Assembly: GCA_013398295.1 (NCBI GenBank)
Contig: VZSF01006571.1
Coordinates: 1 to 64,000 of the forward strand
Source: Chionis minor
Lineage: Eukaryota; Chordata; Aves; Charadriiformes; Chionididae
DNA: 64,000 nt
Direction: 5' to 3'
Below the pieces are notes generated by a model that did no database searches, was not told the origin of the DNA, and worked only from the letters and a program-made list of their open reading frames with translations. Within the stretch, counting starts at the first letter, position 1. Each line of letters starts with the position of its first letter. The translations under genes were made by a program, and so were the position numbers. Positions 53,501 through 64,000 of this stretch are shown here, piece by piece.

Positions 53501-56138
53501 CTCCCCCAGACCCTAGATTTTATTTGTATTGTTACATTTCGTAACAGGTACATCCTATACTATGAAGGCTCATTTGATTGTTTTGGAAGAGGACACTACT
53601 AATAGTGTGCCTTCAATCACTGCCAGTAGACAAATCAGTCTGAAAACTGAGGCCAGTTCTAGTTAAGGAATTTGTTATTGCTTATGGTCACTGCTGTCAA
53701 AATAACAGTATTTTAAGAAAAATAGAACCACTGTCCACAATAACAATTTTGCCACCACATACTGACATCTTTTCCATGCCCAAAGCAGGATACAGTACAG
53801 CTCATCTTTGCAGTGACTCAGACTTCATAAGCATCACTGGTGAAGAGCTAGCTATAGAAAACTGAAATTGGTTGAAAACTGCCAAATGAACTATGACTGC
53901 AAGTTGCTTCAGTATTTTCTTAAGCAGATTTTTGATCTTATTATTTGTTTGTTATTACTTATCAAGGAGCTTAGCTTTAACAATTTAAGAAAAAGTAGAG
54001 TTCTTTTTGTGTATACTGACTACACTGCTTATCATTTGCTCTTGTAGTTTCAGTTACCAGTTAAAGAAGTACCCTGCAAGATATTAACTATTATTTCACT
54101 GATGTAAACCAGACCTGTGATTCTTTAAATGCAGAGCATCATTCTAGCAGAGGAGAATTTCCTGTATCTTTAGCACCGTCTGAGAACTCACTTGAAAACA
54201 CAATCTGGTCCTTGTTTATCAGCAGTTTTCTAGGCTTTACCCTAGAACATTTCCAAAAATGGGACAACTATCATATTCTGCTGTGTGATAAGACTTATTC
54301 GGTACAGATAGTACTGATATCAGTACTCCCTTTAAGCAGGTCTGAAAGGTCTAGCGTCGCACTCAAGAGCAATCCACCTAGTTACAATTACTTTTACAAT
54401 TGACAATTCAAGCAGAGGGCAACATTTCATTGTTTAGACTTCAATTATGCGCCTAGCAAAACATACAGCCAATTAAAATGTGCATATTAACTAAGGACAA
54501 GAGAGCTGACGAGAGTTCAGGGTCTTCCAATTTCTAGCCAGCTTTTCAAGTTGCATTTTAAACAAATGTTTATTTTATGCTTAACTCTGGTTAGCAAAAA
54601 TACATGGCTTGCAAGATTATCCCTTTATCTCCCTGTTACAGCCCTAACAAGGGACAGCAGGAGTCAAATACCCAATCTACACCCAAAAAGGGAAGAACCC
54701 CAAAATTAACATATCTTTTTTCTAACATCATAATTAATACAAGGTTTTCGTCTAGCAACTGAAATGAAAAAAACATTGGCAGCAAGCAGTAGAGTTGATA
54801 AACACAGAAACTTTGAGAGTGGCTAAGAGTATTTACTGTTTCCAGTGGAGCGGAGAGAGACTACACAAGACAGCTACAGAAATTACTGAGACTTTCATAC
54901 TTCTTGTTGCATTTTACTTTGAAGCTAAGAAATAGGCCTTATTTACTCTTTTCATAAAAACACGCCAGACTCTCCCAACGTACAACAGGCCATCTCTTCT
55001 TGCTCTGTATCAACACTTGATATGAAAATCATGAGCCAGCTAAATTACTCTTCCCCCAGTAAAAGATGAAAGAATATCATTTATTGTTTGTACTTACAGG
55101 GACATATCTGAACACAACTAAAACCCTAGAGTATCCTTTCACTATACTGAAAAACAGAGGACTCTTTCCATGCTTTGCTGCAGCAGAAACCACAATCTTT
55201 TTCGGTCAGGTAACTTATTTCCATACTTGGCAGTAAAAATAACAGCATCCATTAAGTATTTAATGAAGAGTAGACAGGCACCTAACTTCAGACACTCAGG
55301 GAGTTTGTGGGAACATACAGAAAGGAATATTAAAATGAGAGAAGTACAAAAACGTTTAGTCTATTAATTCTGCTGTTGTTAAGGGGATCTAATGAAACGC
55401 TGTAGTGAAACATGACCCCTTGCCTTAACTTCTATATATAAAAATCCCCACCTCCAGCAATAAATTCTTAAAGGCGAGCAAAACGGCAAGGACCAAAAAC
55501 CCCTGCTCCCACGGAGGGCATATGTGCTGATACAAAGAAATTCGAGCAGCAGGCAGGCATCACCCTGAGGAAGCCGAATCTGCTGAATCTCCAAGGCAAA
55601 CTGCGGGCACCCCTTGGGATGAAAAACAAACCAAACAAAAAGAAACAAAAAAACCCACCACAAACAAACAAACAAACAAACAAACAAGCAAGCAAGCAAA
55701 AAACCCAGGAACTTCACTTTCGGAGTTTTAAGGCACCGTTCATGCGGGGCGCAGGGACGAGGCCGGCAGCACAGCAGGCCGGACAGCCTGGACGGCCGAC
55801 TCCAAAGGCCTGCGGCCGGCTTTGAGGCAGCCGGAGAAGGGACGCGGCCTCAAGCCGCACCCACCAGGATGCTGCGCTGCCGGAGAGCCCACACCAGGCA
55901 CCGCAGCCCCACTTCGAGCAGCTTCGCGGCCAAGGCGGGGGGAGTCACGGCACGGAGCTAAGAGGAGAGGCCGCCGCCGGCCCCTCAGGTAGCGGAAGGC
56001 CGCTCGCCCGGAGCCGCCCGCGGGGCGCGGGTGCGGACGGTGACCGCACACAGCGACTTTCCGCCCTTCGCCGAGGAGCGGCCCCGCCCCGCCGCGAAAT
56101 GGCGGCGCCCCGCGGAGCCTTACCAAGAACTGCAGCAT
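50443..56138 (-). CDS. STMP1: STMP1, short transmembrane mitochondrial protein 1 (49 residues, 3 coding exons)
   Basis: Mitochondrial inner-membrane microprotein (human C7orf73/Mm47, 47 residues), linked in the literature to respiratory-chain function and mitochondrial dynamics. Coding exons on the - strand are 56138-56124 (MLQFL, donor GTAAGG), 52947-52894 (LGFTLGNVVGMYLAQNYD, donor GTGAGT) and 50523-50443 (IPNIAKKLEDFKKDVEAKKK then PPSDKS and TAA), all phase 0. Residues about 3-18 form the single membrane helix; the rest is a lysine-rich helix. Only the last few residues and conservative changes (for example DFKKDV for human EIKKDL) differ from the human protein as I recall it; the tail is two residues longer. 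The start ATG lies in a CpG island. Convergent with SLC13A4, as in human. Confidence 0.95.
50524..52893 (-). other. STMP1 intron 2
   Basis: 2.37 kb, GT (complement of 52892-52893) to AG. Contains a 15-bp pyrimidine/purine stem with one mismatch at 52345-52385. Nothing else recognised. Confidence 0.85.
52894..52947 (-). CDS. STMP1: STMP1 coding exon 2
   Basis: 54 bases, 18 codons LGFTLGNVVGMYLAQNYD, which carry most of the transmembrane helix and the conserved AQNYD end. Acceptor TTTTTAG, donor GTGAGT on the - strand. Confidence 0.96.
52948..56123 (-). other. STMP1 intron 1
   Basis: 3.2 kb. Its promoter-proximal end is CpG-rich (to about 55730) and is bordered by an A-rich CAAA repeat at 55622-55700. 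No other gene recognised. Confidence 0.85.
55622..55700. repeat. (CAAA)n / (CAAG)n simple repeat
   Basis: AAACAAAC-type repeats with a pure block of CAAA units near 55661-55685, then CAAG units to about 55697. It borders the STMP1 CpG island. Confidence 0.9.
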
Positions 56139-56470
56139 GGCGCCCGCCTGCCTGCCTGCTTCGTTTCCCTTCCCTTGCTTTCCCTTGCCTTGCCTGCCTG
56201 CCGGGGAAGTCAGGCGGGGGGTGGTGGCTCCTCTTCCGGGTGCCGGCCCGCCCTCACCACCGCCCCCGCGGGGAGGGGTGCGCCCAGAGCCGCCCGCCCG
56301 CGCCCCTTGGGCGGCCCCGCGGCCTGTGCCCCTCCGGGCCTGGCAACCCCCCGGAGGGCCAGGACTGGGGCGGCCGCTCCCGCCCGCTTTTTGGGATAAG
56401 GAACCGCGCTGCGAGGGGGGCGAGCCGTGTATTAAGGCCTCCCTCCCTCCCTCTGCACAGGGAGGCGCCT
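55730..56470 (-). promoter_or_regulatory. STMP1: CpG island and promoter region of STMP1
   Basis: By far the most GC- and CpG-dense part of the window, with runs of CCGCC and CGGCC throughout. It spans STMP1 exon 1 and its flanks, typical of a housekeeping promoter. Visible factor motifs are AAATGGCGGC at 56097-56106 (YY1-like, just past the exon 1 donor) and CTTCCGGG near 56233 (ETS-like on the - strand). No TATA box. Repeated TGCC units and pyrimidine runs at 56146-56202 lie just upstream of the ATG and probably form the 5' UTR. Confidence 0.88.
56124..56138 (-). CDS. STMP1: STMP1 coding exon 1
   Basis: 15 coding bases, MLQFL, then donor GTAAGG on the - strand. The ATG has G at -3 (GCGCCATGC). 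The frame upstream stays open to another ATG at 56510, but that region is probably promoter. Confidence 0.93.
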
Positions 56471-56639
56471 GGTGTTGGTCTCTGAGCCGGCTGCTCCCAA
56501 GGGGCTGCACGAGGATTGCCGAGAAGTTAAATGGAAATTTGTTTTTTTACAGAATGGATAATTTCAAGCTGGGGCCTTCAAGGAAGGATCAGGGGAAGTA
56601 GGCGTCTAGCTGTGGGCAAAATCCTGTACGATTTGGGTG

Positions 56640-57221
56640 CCTCGTGCCTCAGTGCTTGGGAAATCTCAGCCTCCAGTGCCAGAGAAGGCTGAAGGAAAGG
56701 TTTATCTTCTTCCCCATGCCCCAGTCGGCGCTTGCTAGACCACACCTATGGCCAGGTTTGGATCTTCAGCAAAGGAAAGACTTGGACAAATTGGAGGAAG
56801 CTCAGCAGAGGGCCCCGGAGCTAATCATGGCTGCAGACCTCCCTGCCAGGAGAGGCTGAAGGAGTGGGACTGGTTCAGCCATGTGGGGGGACCTCACAGC
56901 AACCCCCAAGGGCCTGCCAGGGGGTTCCTGGTCAGCTGGAGCCAAGCTCTTCATAGTTCTGCATGTTTAGAGGACAGGAGACAGCAGGGACAAGATGAAA
57001 CGGGAGGTCTGGACTGGATTTAAGAGTAGAGTGTTTTGTCAGTTATGGGAAGCAGTTGGCCCAGAGAGATTGTGCCATCTCCACCTTCGGAGGTTTTCAA
57101 GACCCAGCTAGGTTAAACCCAGACCAGCCCCATTCTAAGCTCAGAGCTGACCCTGCCCTGAGTAGGAGGTTGGACTAGGGACTTCCTGAATTGTCCTCCC
57201 ATCTGAATCATCCTATGATCC
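56640..57221 (+). mobile_element. CR1-type LINE 3' fragment (second tail type)
   Basis: Matches CR1 3' sequence in order: GGATCTTCAGCAAAGGAAAG, GAGGCTGAAGGAGTGGGACT, AGAGAGATTGTGCCATCTCC, 'ggaggttttcaagacccagc' and AGGTTGGACTAGGGACTTCC, ending CATCCTATGATCCC. The end differs from the ATTCTATGAT tail of the copies at 1-738 and 60640, suggesting another CR1 subfamily. Internal rearrangement near 56940. Confidence 0.82.
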
Positions 57222-59689
57222 CACAAGAGCTTTCAAAAAAACTACTGTGTTCCCTTTTTTCTTACTTTTTTTTTCCCCCCATACCATTTCAGATTAAAAA
57301 AAACCAAAATGTGGCTATTGTGGAACTGCTAGGCAACTATACCCTGAAACCAAGTTAAGTCAAACGAAGCCTCCATTCCCAGAAAGCTCAGATGCTGCAA
57401 CAGAAAACATGTAGCTCCCTGCCTTTCTGGGGCAGGTATCTTGGTGAGGTAAAGAAGTATCTTCTACCCATTTTAGGAAGGGAAGCACAGAAAGATACTA
57501 AGTAACTCTGATTCTGATCCTGGTGATACTGTAGTGAGGAGCTGAACTTGAGACAACTTTTCTCCTGAATTTCAGGCTGTCCCAAAGTGGCTGTATTGTG
57601 CTTCCCTCCCTGGTCCAGAGCTGACATCTGGAAATGGCACGCAGAGGTTTGGATGGATGTGACCCAAGAGCCAGTGCTGGGATTCCTTGCCTTCTGGAGT
57701 GGCGCTCCCAGGAGTCTTGGAAATGAGCTTGGTTCTGAAAACAGGAACAAATCACCTAGTAATACCTATTTTCCTAATGCTGAGGCCTTCTACCTTTGTG
57801 CATGATCATAACACTGAGATAATGGTGGTCTCCAGCCTGAGCACATGTCAGAATTCAGAAAGAGGAAACAAGGCTTTTAGGAATAATAATGCCTCCACAG
57901 TATCACCACAGGGAGACACGGCTTTTCCTGTTTTCTACTCATTGAAAATGTTGTTATTATGCTTAGACTATAATGAGTACAACATCTGTTGGACAGTCTT
58001 GACTCAACAGTGCTGCACACAGTTGTTTTCCTACATGCCATGAGTTTCCTCTGTGACATTTAATGGGCAGCCAAAAATAGTTTTTTTCCTTTAGAGTAAA
58101 TTCGTTCCATTTACATCAGCCAACACTGAATCATTTTGAGTTAGAGGCTGTAGAGGGTGGGTATGGTGAATGGCATTCATTATTGGAAGGAAGAGTTCAA
58201 TCTGACAGCTATAAATGCAACTATCATGCCTTTATAGCTGGGGGGGCTGGGGAGGAAACAAACAAAAAAAAGAAACAACCCTTCTTTTTTTTTAGCTCCT
58301 TTAGATATGTTTTCACTTCAGACCAGAGAGTCTCATCAGCTAGCAGCATCTACTCCAGTCTGGGCATTGGCTGTAACTTGGCTGGAGCGCATTTATATGA
58401 TCTTGAAAAAGAAAGGAATCAGGAATAGGCACACAAGTGGTGTCTCCAACATCACCAATGCTGTTCTGGGCAATCTTCAGGAAGTGGAAGGAGTCCATTG
58501 TGCTACATGGCACCGGTATTGGTTTGCCTGCTTGGGAATGGGTCAGTTACATGGCCTGCTCTTCATTTGCTTTGCTTTTTTTATTCCCTGCTTGTCCTGC
58601 CAGAGTAATAAACCTTCTCAGACCAGGGGCTCAAGGCTGTTTGAGTCTTCTTTCAGGTAGCTCTGGCAGCTTCTTCTCTTGTAGCTACCAGCTCGTGCCA
58701 TACTAATTGGTAACAGCGTGTGCAGAATAAGGTTGGGATGAGGAGCAGCAGCCCAAATGGGAGTGCATTGAGCTTGTCTACCAAGCTGGCTGCATTTGAC
58801 TGACTACCCCAGGAAAACCTGGGCTCAGTGAGACTGACAAATGATTTACATCATCTTTGCTTTGGTGCCTTCCACCTTGCCATCACACACACATTTTTTA
58901 GGAAACGGAGTCTTTTGTGTGGGAAAACTACAGGTCCAAATCCAGAAGTGAGTCCCTGCAGTGTAAAGAAGAATGTAAAAGTCACGGAGCACCAGTGAGA
59001 TCCCAAGAGCTACTGCATGCCTTTAGTGAAAACCAAAACCATTCAGCTGAAATGCTGAATATCAAGTACAGTGAGTTGTTAAGTCACCTGCAGATGAGGC
59101 ATACAGATAATCTGATAATTTTGAACAATAAGTACGTGCAGGCAAGTTGTAAAGGCCACAGTAATACCCATACATAAAATGAACAAAGTCTTTGAAAACA
59201 GATTGTACCTTGTAACCAAGAATCTTGAAGAGAAAGCTACTTAAAATGAGTAAAGTTGGAAAGGTCATCTTTCTAACTGAGATAGGGACAAAAATTTGTA
59301 TTTTTAAATACATCTGGTGAAGACTTTCTCAATGTTATGTACTTTACTCAGGTCCTCTACAAGTATAGTCAAGTTGGCGAGGTATACAGAAAACTTGTTT
59401 GTCAGGAAGTACTGGGTATTCTACATTATGCTCAATTGCTAAATCATATTGGAAAAGGCATTCACGTTCATTTCATATTGTTTCTAACATGCATGTGCAG
59501 GTATATATATACTCCATGCTATGGAAAGTGAGAATCCCTTTCTTAAAGGATAATATTTCATTTACACTTTTTTTTTTTTTTCTGATAAGTTGGCTGATGT
59601 ATAAACATACCAGGACAAGACAGTTTTGTATGTTAGGGCCAGTAGAAAAAGAAGGGTGTTATGCCATTATATTATGAGAAATGCTCACA
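57222..59689. other. Intergenic, no gene recognised
   Basis: About 2.5 kb upstream of STMP1. T- and C-runs at 57255-57281. Open frames up to 120 codons on either strand show no recognisable domain. NUP205 would be the next gene by human order, but none of its exons was recognised. Confidence 0.5.
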
Positions 59690-60640
59690 AAGAAGAGCTT
59701 ATGCTCTTATACCAACATAAATCTATGGGCCCAGATGGAATCCACCTCAGAGTATTAAGAGAACTGGCTGACATCGTTGCAGTGCCACTGTCTATGATAT
59801 TTGAAAAGTCATAGAGAGCAAGGGATATTCCTGATGACTGAGGAAGAGGGCAAATGTCCTACCTATCTACAAGAAGGGCCCAAAAGAGGGCCCAGGAAAC
59901 TGCAGACCCATTAGCCTTACTTCAGTCCCTGGGAAAGTAATGGAATGAGTCCTCCTAGAAGCTATTATGAGCCAAGTGAACTAAGTGATTGGGAAAAGCC
60001 AGTGCAGATTTACCAAAGGCAAGTAATGCCTGAAAAACTGAATCACCTTCTACAATAAAATAGCATTTTCTGTCAACATGGGGAGAGCAGTGAATGTTGT
60101 TTACCTGGACTTCAGCAAAGCATTTGCCAGTGTTTCTGGCAGCGTTCTCCTGGACGAACTGGTAAGATATAAAATGGATGGGTGATCTGTGAGATGGATA
60201 CGAAATGGGCTCACGGGCCTCACTTAGAAGGTGGTGGTCAATGGTTTTGGCAGGAAAGACTGAAGGAGTTAGGTCTTATCTCCCTGGAGAAAAGAAGGCT
60301 CAGGAGGTACCTCATCACAGTATTCCAGCACTTAATGGGCAGCTACAAAGAGGATGGAGGTTCTCTTGTCACATGGAGCCACATGGAAAAGACAAGAGAC
60401 AATGGGTACAAGTTGCACTGGGAGAGGTTTTATCTCAGTATAAGAAAGAAATTTTTTACAGTGAGAACAATCAATGACAGGAACAACTTTCCCAGGGACG
60501 TGGTAGAGTCCCCATCACCAGAGGTTTTCAAGATGCAATTGGACATGGTAGTAGATAGGCTCCCTTTCACACAAAATATTGGACCAGGTGACCTTTTGAG
60601 GTCCCTTCCAATCTGGTCTATTCTATGATTCTATGATACT
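59690..60640 (+). mobile_element. CR1 LINE fragment with internal deletion, sense
   Basis: 5' part encodes broken reverse-transcriptase sequence ([16 protein letters not shown], then 'gtaatggaatgagtcctcct' and 'gaatgttgtttacctggact', VYLDFSKAF). Near 60180-60240 it jumps to the 3' region ('agactgaaggagttaggtct', 'gaaattttttacagtgagaa') and ends 'cttccaatctggtctattct' with ATTCTATGAT repeats at about 60620-60638. The part between is deleted. Confidence 0.94.
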
Positions 60641-63179
60641 AAAAATAATTTCTGTCCCAAACTGCATAGGTACTTTCTCCACAAACATTTGACCCAGTGA
60701 GTGGTCAAGTGGTGATCTTCTCACTCTTCCTTCCAACTTGCTTTTTCTGTACAGTCAGTAAATATGTTATTATCTGACCCGAAAGCAGCAACAACAAAAG
60801 ATTTGATGTGAATACTTGTGATAATTGTGTTGCAAGTGTCTGAGAGTTAGTTTCAATAAAGAAGTAGTATTGATGACTGAGCCATGATGAGGATGTAAGC
60901 AAGGCAAGGTTAGTAGGGAGGAATAGTATTTTAGCAGTCTAAGTGATATCCTGAGGGAAAACGTTTGCCATAAAAGCCCTTTCTCAGATCTGAACATGAT
61001 TTAAGGCTTAGGATATAAACATTGATTTTAAAAAAGTATTATTGTTGTACCTTCACATTAGCTAATACACAACTTCGAATGTAAGCCCTCAGGATACATA
61101 TAAATTTAAGTGCCCTTTTAATACCACTCCTCATTTTCAGTGTATAGCTGAAAAGGGGAGTGGAAACCAAATTTCCTTGAGCTAGAAATTCTGTAAAATA
61201 AACACCAGATGGTGCCAGAGAACCATATACTAAAATTTCTGGTTACTTTTTATTATGTTTAATCTTTAGATTTTGTTTTCAGTTCTGCCCATTTTCTTTG
61301 CCTTAGTAAAATGTCTTTTATATATTCTCTGCTGTGGTTGAACAGTTTCTGAGGAGCTGTAATTATCCATGACTAGTTTTGTCTTGCCGCGGAATCATGC
61401 ACTGTTTTAGTACACAATAGATACAGAATGTATTATAATAGATACAGAATGTATTGTATGCATAATATGTATAGAACAATATGAATAAATATAAATAAAT
61501 CAGAATTGCAGGGCAATCAGCTTATCAAAAACTTAGCAGAGCTCACCACCTTTAAATATACCAACCTGAAAAAAGCTAAATAGCCTTTCAGTTTGCATCT
61601 CCTCAAATCTTTTCTAGTGGAGGTACAGTTTATTGTTAATTTAAACCTGTTGAAAGCATCTTTTTCAAAATAACTTCCCTCCTCTCTCCTCTCAGATGTT
61701 GTAACCCAAATATCCTCTGGAGTTCTCTGATCAATAAGCTAGTATATTTTTCACAGAAAAACAAAAGGCATTGCTGACTTACTATGTGAGTCTGAAGTTG
61801 TTTAAGGCCAAGTTTTCAAGTGTAGTTACTGACCAGAAGAGATAGGTGTTTTATGTTGGCTCATATTGACCCTTTTAAGGTCTAATTTTTACACAGAGCA
61901 CTATGAGATTCAAAGGTAATTCCTGACACCACCAAACACAGATAGTTGGCCTAATTCTATACAGGAGGAGAAAAAAAAAACAAAAAAAACCACAAACCCA
62001 AACTAAAATTGCTAAACCATTTACTTTATAAAAATGGGCCTTTTTTTTAGAAAAAGGAAATTACATTTTCCTCAAAATGTATGCGAAAGTATTGAAGTCT
62101 TCCTTATGTTAGCTGTACACTTGAGTCTGTCCAGCTCTGTGTGAACGGTTTGTCAGGGGCAGAGAGCACAGCTGAGTTTCTCAGATCACCCTTCAGACAA
62201 CCTCTAAGTGTTTGATGGGCCACCACCAGACCCATACCTGGAACAGGGAGACTCTGTCAGACATCAGTTGGCCTAGGGGTCTCTAGAATGAACTCCAGAG
62301 CTTTCCGTTGTCCTAAAAGTTCTCTTTTCCAGAAAAAGGGAAACTTCAGAGCATGAGGAGTGTGAGCCCCAGGAGAAACAGAAGCGATAACCTACAGAAA
62401 GTGTCTGAGCAGTTTTGCTGAAGGACAGCATGACCCACGAGTTGGAGTTGAGGGGTCTGTCACAGTCCTGGGGTGACGCAACAATGCAGGAGCCTGGCCT
62501 AGCTTCACTGAAGATTGTTTCTGCATTTTCCAATAAAATCAGGAATTTGTCCTTATTCTCATTGCATGGTCTGATGCTGGATGTCCTAATTCAATCTATG
62601 ACCCTAAAAATCTAAGAGTTACTCCTCTTTAGAGTAACCCCACAAGTTGCTTGGCACAAAGGGACTCAGAGGGACTTGAGAAATAGCTAGAAAGCCCAAA
62701 AGACCAGCTGAATTTTCTTTATGTACAAAGTAATAATAATAAGATGCCCCTAAAACAAACCAACCACGTCAATTTCAAAGACGTGCTTTGAGTGAAAAAG
62801 AAAAGAGAATTCAACCTCACTTTTTTTCTTGTAGATACATGAAAATGCATTTCCTGACCTGTTTGGGAAATGAACCATTCATTCCACCGTGGCATTGCAG
62901 CTTAATTCTGCATTTCCACAAAAGGACATCTCCAAGCGCTATCTATGACTTGATCATATACTTTGGAATTGCATTATCTAGTGACATACACGGCCTACAG
63001 ATGATTCTAACCTACCTGCTTAAAATCTGACTACACACCTCAGTGGCTCTGGTTTCCCACATGTAAATGGCTCTGCTTTATCCTTTTCTGTCCATTCCTT
63101 CAATACCTATATATGTATAGGCAGTTTATATTTTAACTTGGGCTCACGTAGCTTTCAACTGTTTCACCTTGAGATCAGT
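60641..63179. other. Intergenic, no gene recognised
   Basis: About 2.5 kb, AT-rich. Contains a tandem 19-base repeat at about 61424-61461, AATAAATATAAATAAAT at 61484-61500 and an A-run at 61970-61990. No gene recognised. Confidence 0.5.
61424..61461. repeat. Short tandem duplication
   Basis: AATAGATACAGAATGTATT occurs twice in a row, with one or two bases between the copies. Confidence 0.8.
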
Positions 63180-63362
63180 CAAACAGTGGAGCGTGTTACT
63201 CAGAGAGGCTATGCCATCTCCGTCCTTAGACTTGTTCAGGACTCAACTGCATAAAGCCCTGAGCAACCTGGTCTAAGCTCAGAGCTGCTTCTTGGAAGTG
63301 GGGGTTGGACTAGAGGCCTTCTGAGGTCAATTCCCACTTGAATTATCCTAACCCATGATTTT
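63180..63362 (+). mobile_element. CR1-type LINE 3' end fragment
   Basis: 'agagaggctatgccatctcc', 'ctaagctcagagctgcttct' and 'gttggactagaggccttctg' follow the same order as the fragment at 56640-57221, ending AACCCATGATTTT. A short 5'-truncated copy. Confidence 0.85.
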
Positions 63363-64000
63363 ACTATAGCTCCTGTTTATATCCACTCATTCATTTCTTC
63401 TTCCTTTCAATGAAGGAAACAGATTTTTCAGTCTTACTAAGCCTTGTATCCAAAAATCATGAAAAAACCATGCCTACCCTGCCAGGCAGAGTAGAAGCCT
63501 ATCCAGCAAAATTTCCAGTGTATAAAGAAAGACCCAAAAGACTGATAATTTTATATTTAGGCAGGGTAATGGAGTATCTTGAATACAAATGAGTTGTGGT
63601 TTTAAGTTTTTACCCTGAAGCTGCAAGATCTAGAAATGTTCTCTGAACAGCTCCTCCCTCAGCCAACTGAGATGTTCCCATGATCGCGTGCCCCTGGGAC
63701 AAGGAATTCAAGAACACTGACAGCTGATTCAAGGAAGAAATTATAGAGCCATGATACTTTTCAGCTCCAGCTGCTGGACTGTTGCTTGACAAGGGCAGTA
63801 GTGTGGGAAGCACCTTAATACTCCTGTGGTTCACAGAGAGGCATAATTGCATGAGCAGATAATAGACGTGTAATGAATTCCTCTCTGTGCCAGACCCGCA
63901 GAGGGCATGAGTGCCAGTCACGGAGATTTAGCTGGCAGTTTCAATCCGTAGCTGTGCATGCAGCTGTGGGAGCTCTTGGTTCAGGTCCTCACATTCTGGT
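63363..64000. other. Window end, no gene recognised
   Basis: Nothing supported. A 103-codon open frame on the - strand (63610-63921) has no recognisable domain or splice-supported extension that I can defend. Confidence 0.5.

Noticed and set aside
55740..56510. 256-codon open frame on the - strand, the longest in the window
   Set aside because: It lies in a CpG island, where stops are rare, is rich in Gly, Pro, Arg and Ala, and includes STMP1 exon 1 read through its GTAAGG donor. Reported only as a possible upstream extension of STMP1.
56031..56601. Three overlapping open frames of 122-154 codons on the + strand
   Set aside because: All are GC-composition shadows of the same CpG island; they overlap one another in different frames and match nothing recognised.

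Overview
This is a vertebrate nuclear locus, almost certainly avian. All genes are split by GT-AG introns, and the interspersed repeats I can recognise are CR1-type LINE fragments (at least eight), two of which end in the ATTCTATGAT-type tail typical of bird and reptile CR1. There are no bacterial features, no CRISPR array, and no tRNA or rRNA that I can see. The species cannot be fixed from sequence alone. A single N at 45347 shows it is a draft assembly.

Layout. 1-738 is the 3' end of a sense-strand CR1. FAM180A lies on the + strand: coding exons at 8350-8450 and 9462-9803 were found; the first exon, expected to encode the signal peptide, was not. SLC13A4 is on the + strand and appears complete: 16 coding exons from 14585 to 40803, adding up to an uninterrupted 633-residue sodium/sulfate cotransporter with consistent splice phases, then a 3' UTR to about 42.2 kb. 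42.2-50.4 kb is intergenic, with two CR1 fragments and a 353-bp sequence repeated perfectly on either side of the N, probably an assembly artefact. STMP1 is on the - strand: three coding exons (56138-56124, 52947-52894, 50523-50443) make a 49-residue mitochondrial membrane microprotein, starting inside a CpG island at about 55.73-56.47 kb. The last 7.5 kb holds CR1 debris and no gene I recognise.

The order FAM180A > SLC13A4 > < STMP1, with SLC13A4 and STMP1 convergent, is the arrangement I recall from human 7q33, so this is a conserved syntenic block. The three genes are not functionally linked in any way the sequence shows: a predicted secreted protein of unknown function, a plasma-membrane sulfate transporter and a mitochondrial microprotein.

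I found no undescribed biological system. The observations most worth checking are the probable false duplication at the N, the STMP1 microprotein and its unusually long in-frame open upstream sequence, a furin-like RFKR site in FAM180A, and a cluster of homeodomain-type TAAT motifs near 6.3 kb. Exon boundaries were placed by eye from splice consensus, reading frame and remembered human orthologues; no search was run.
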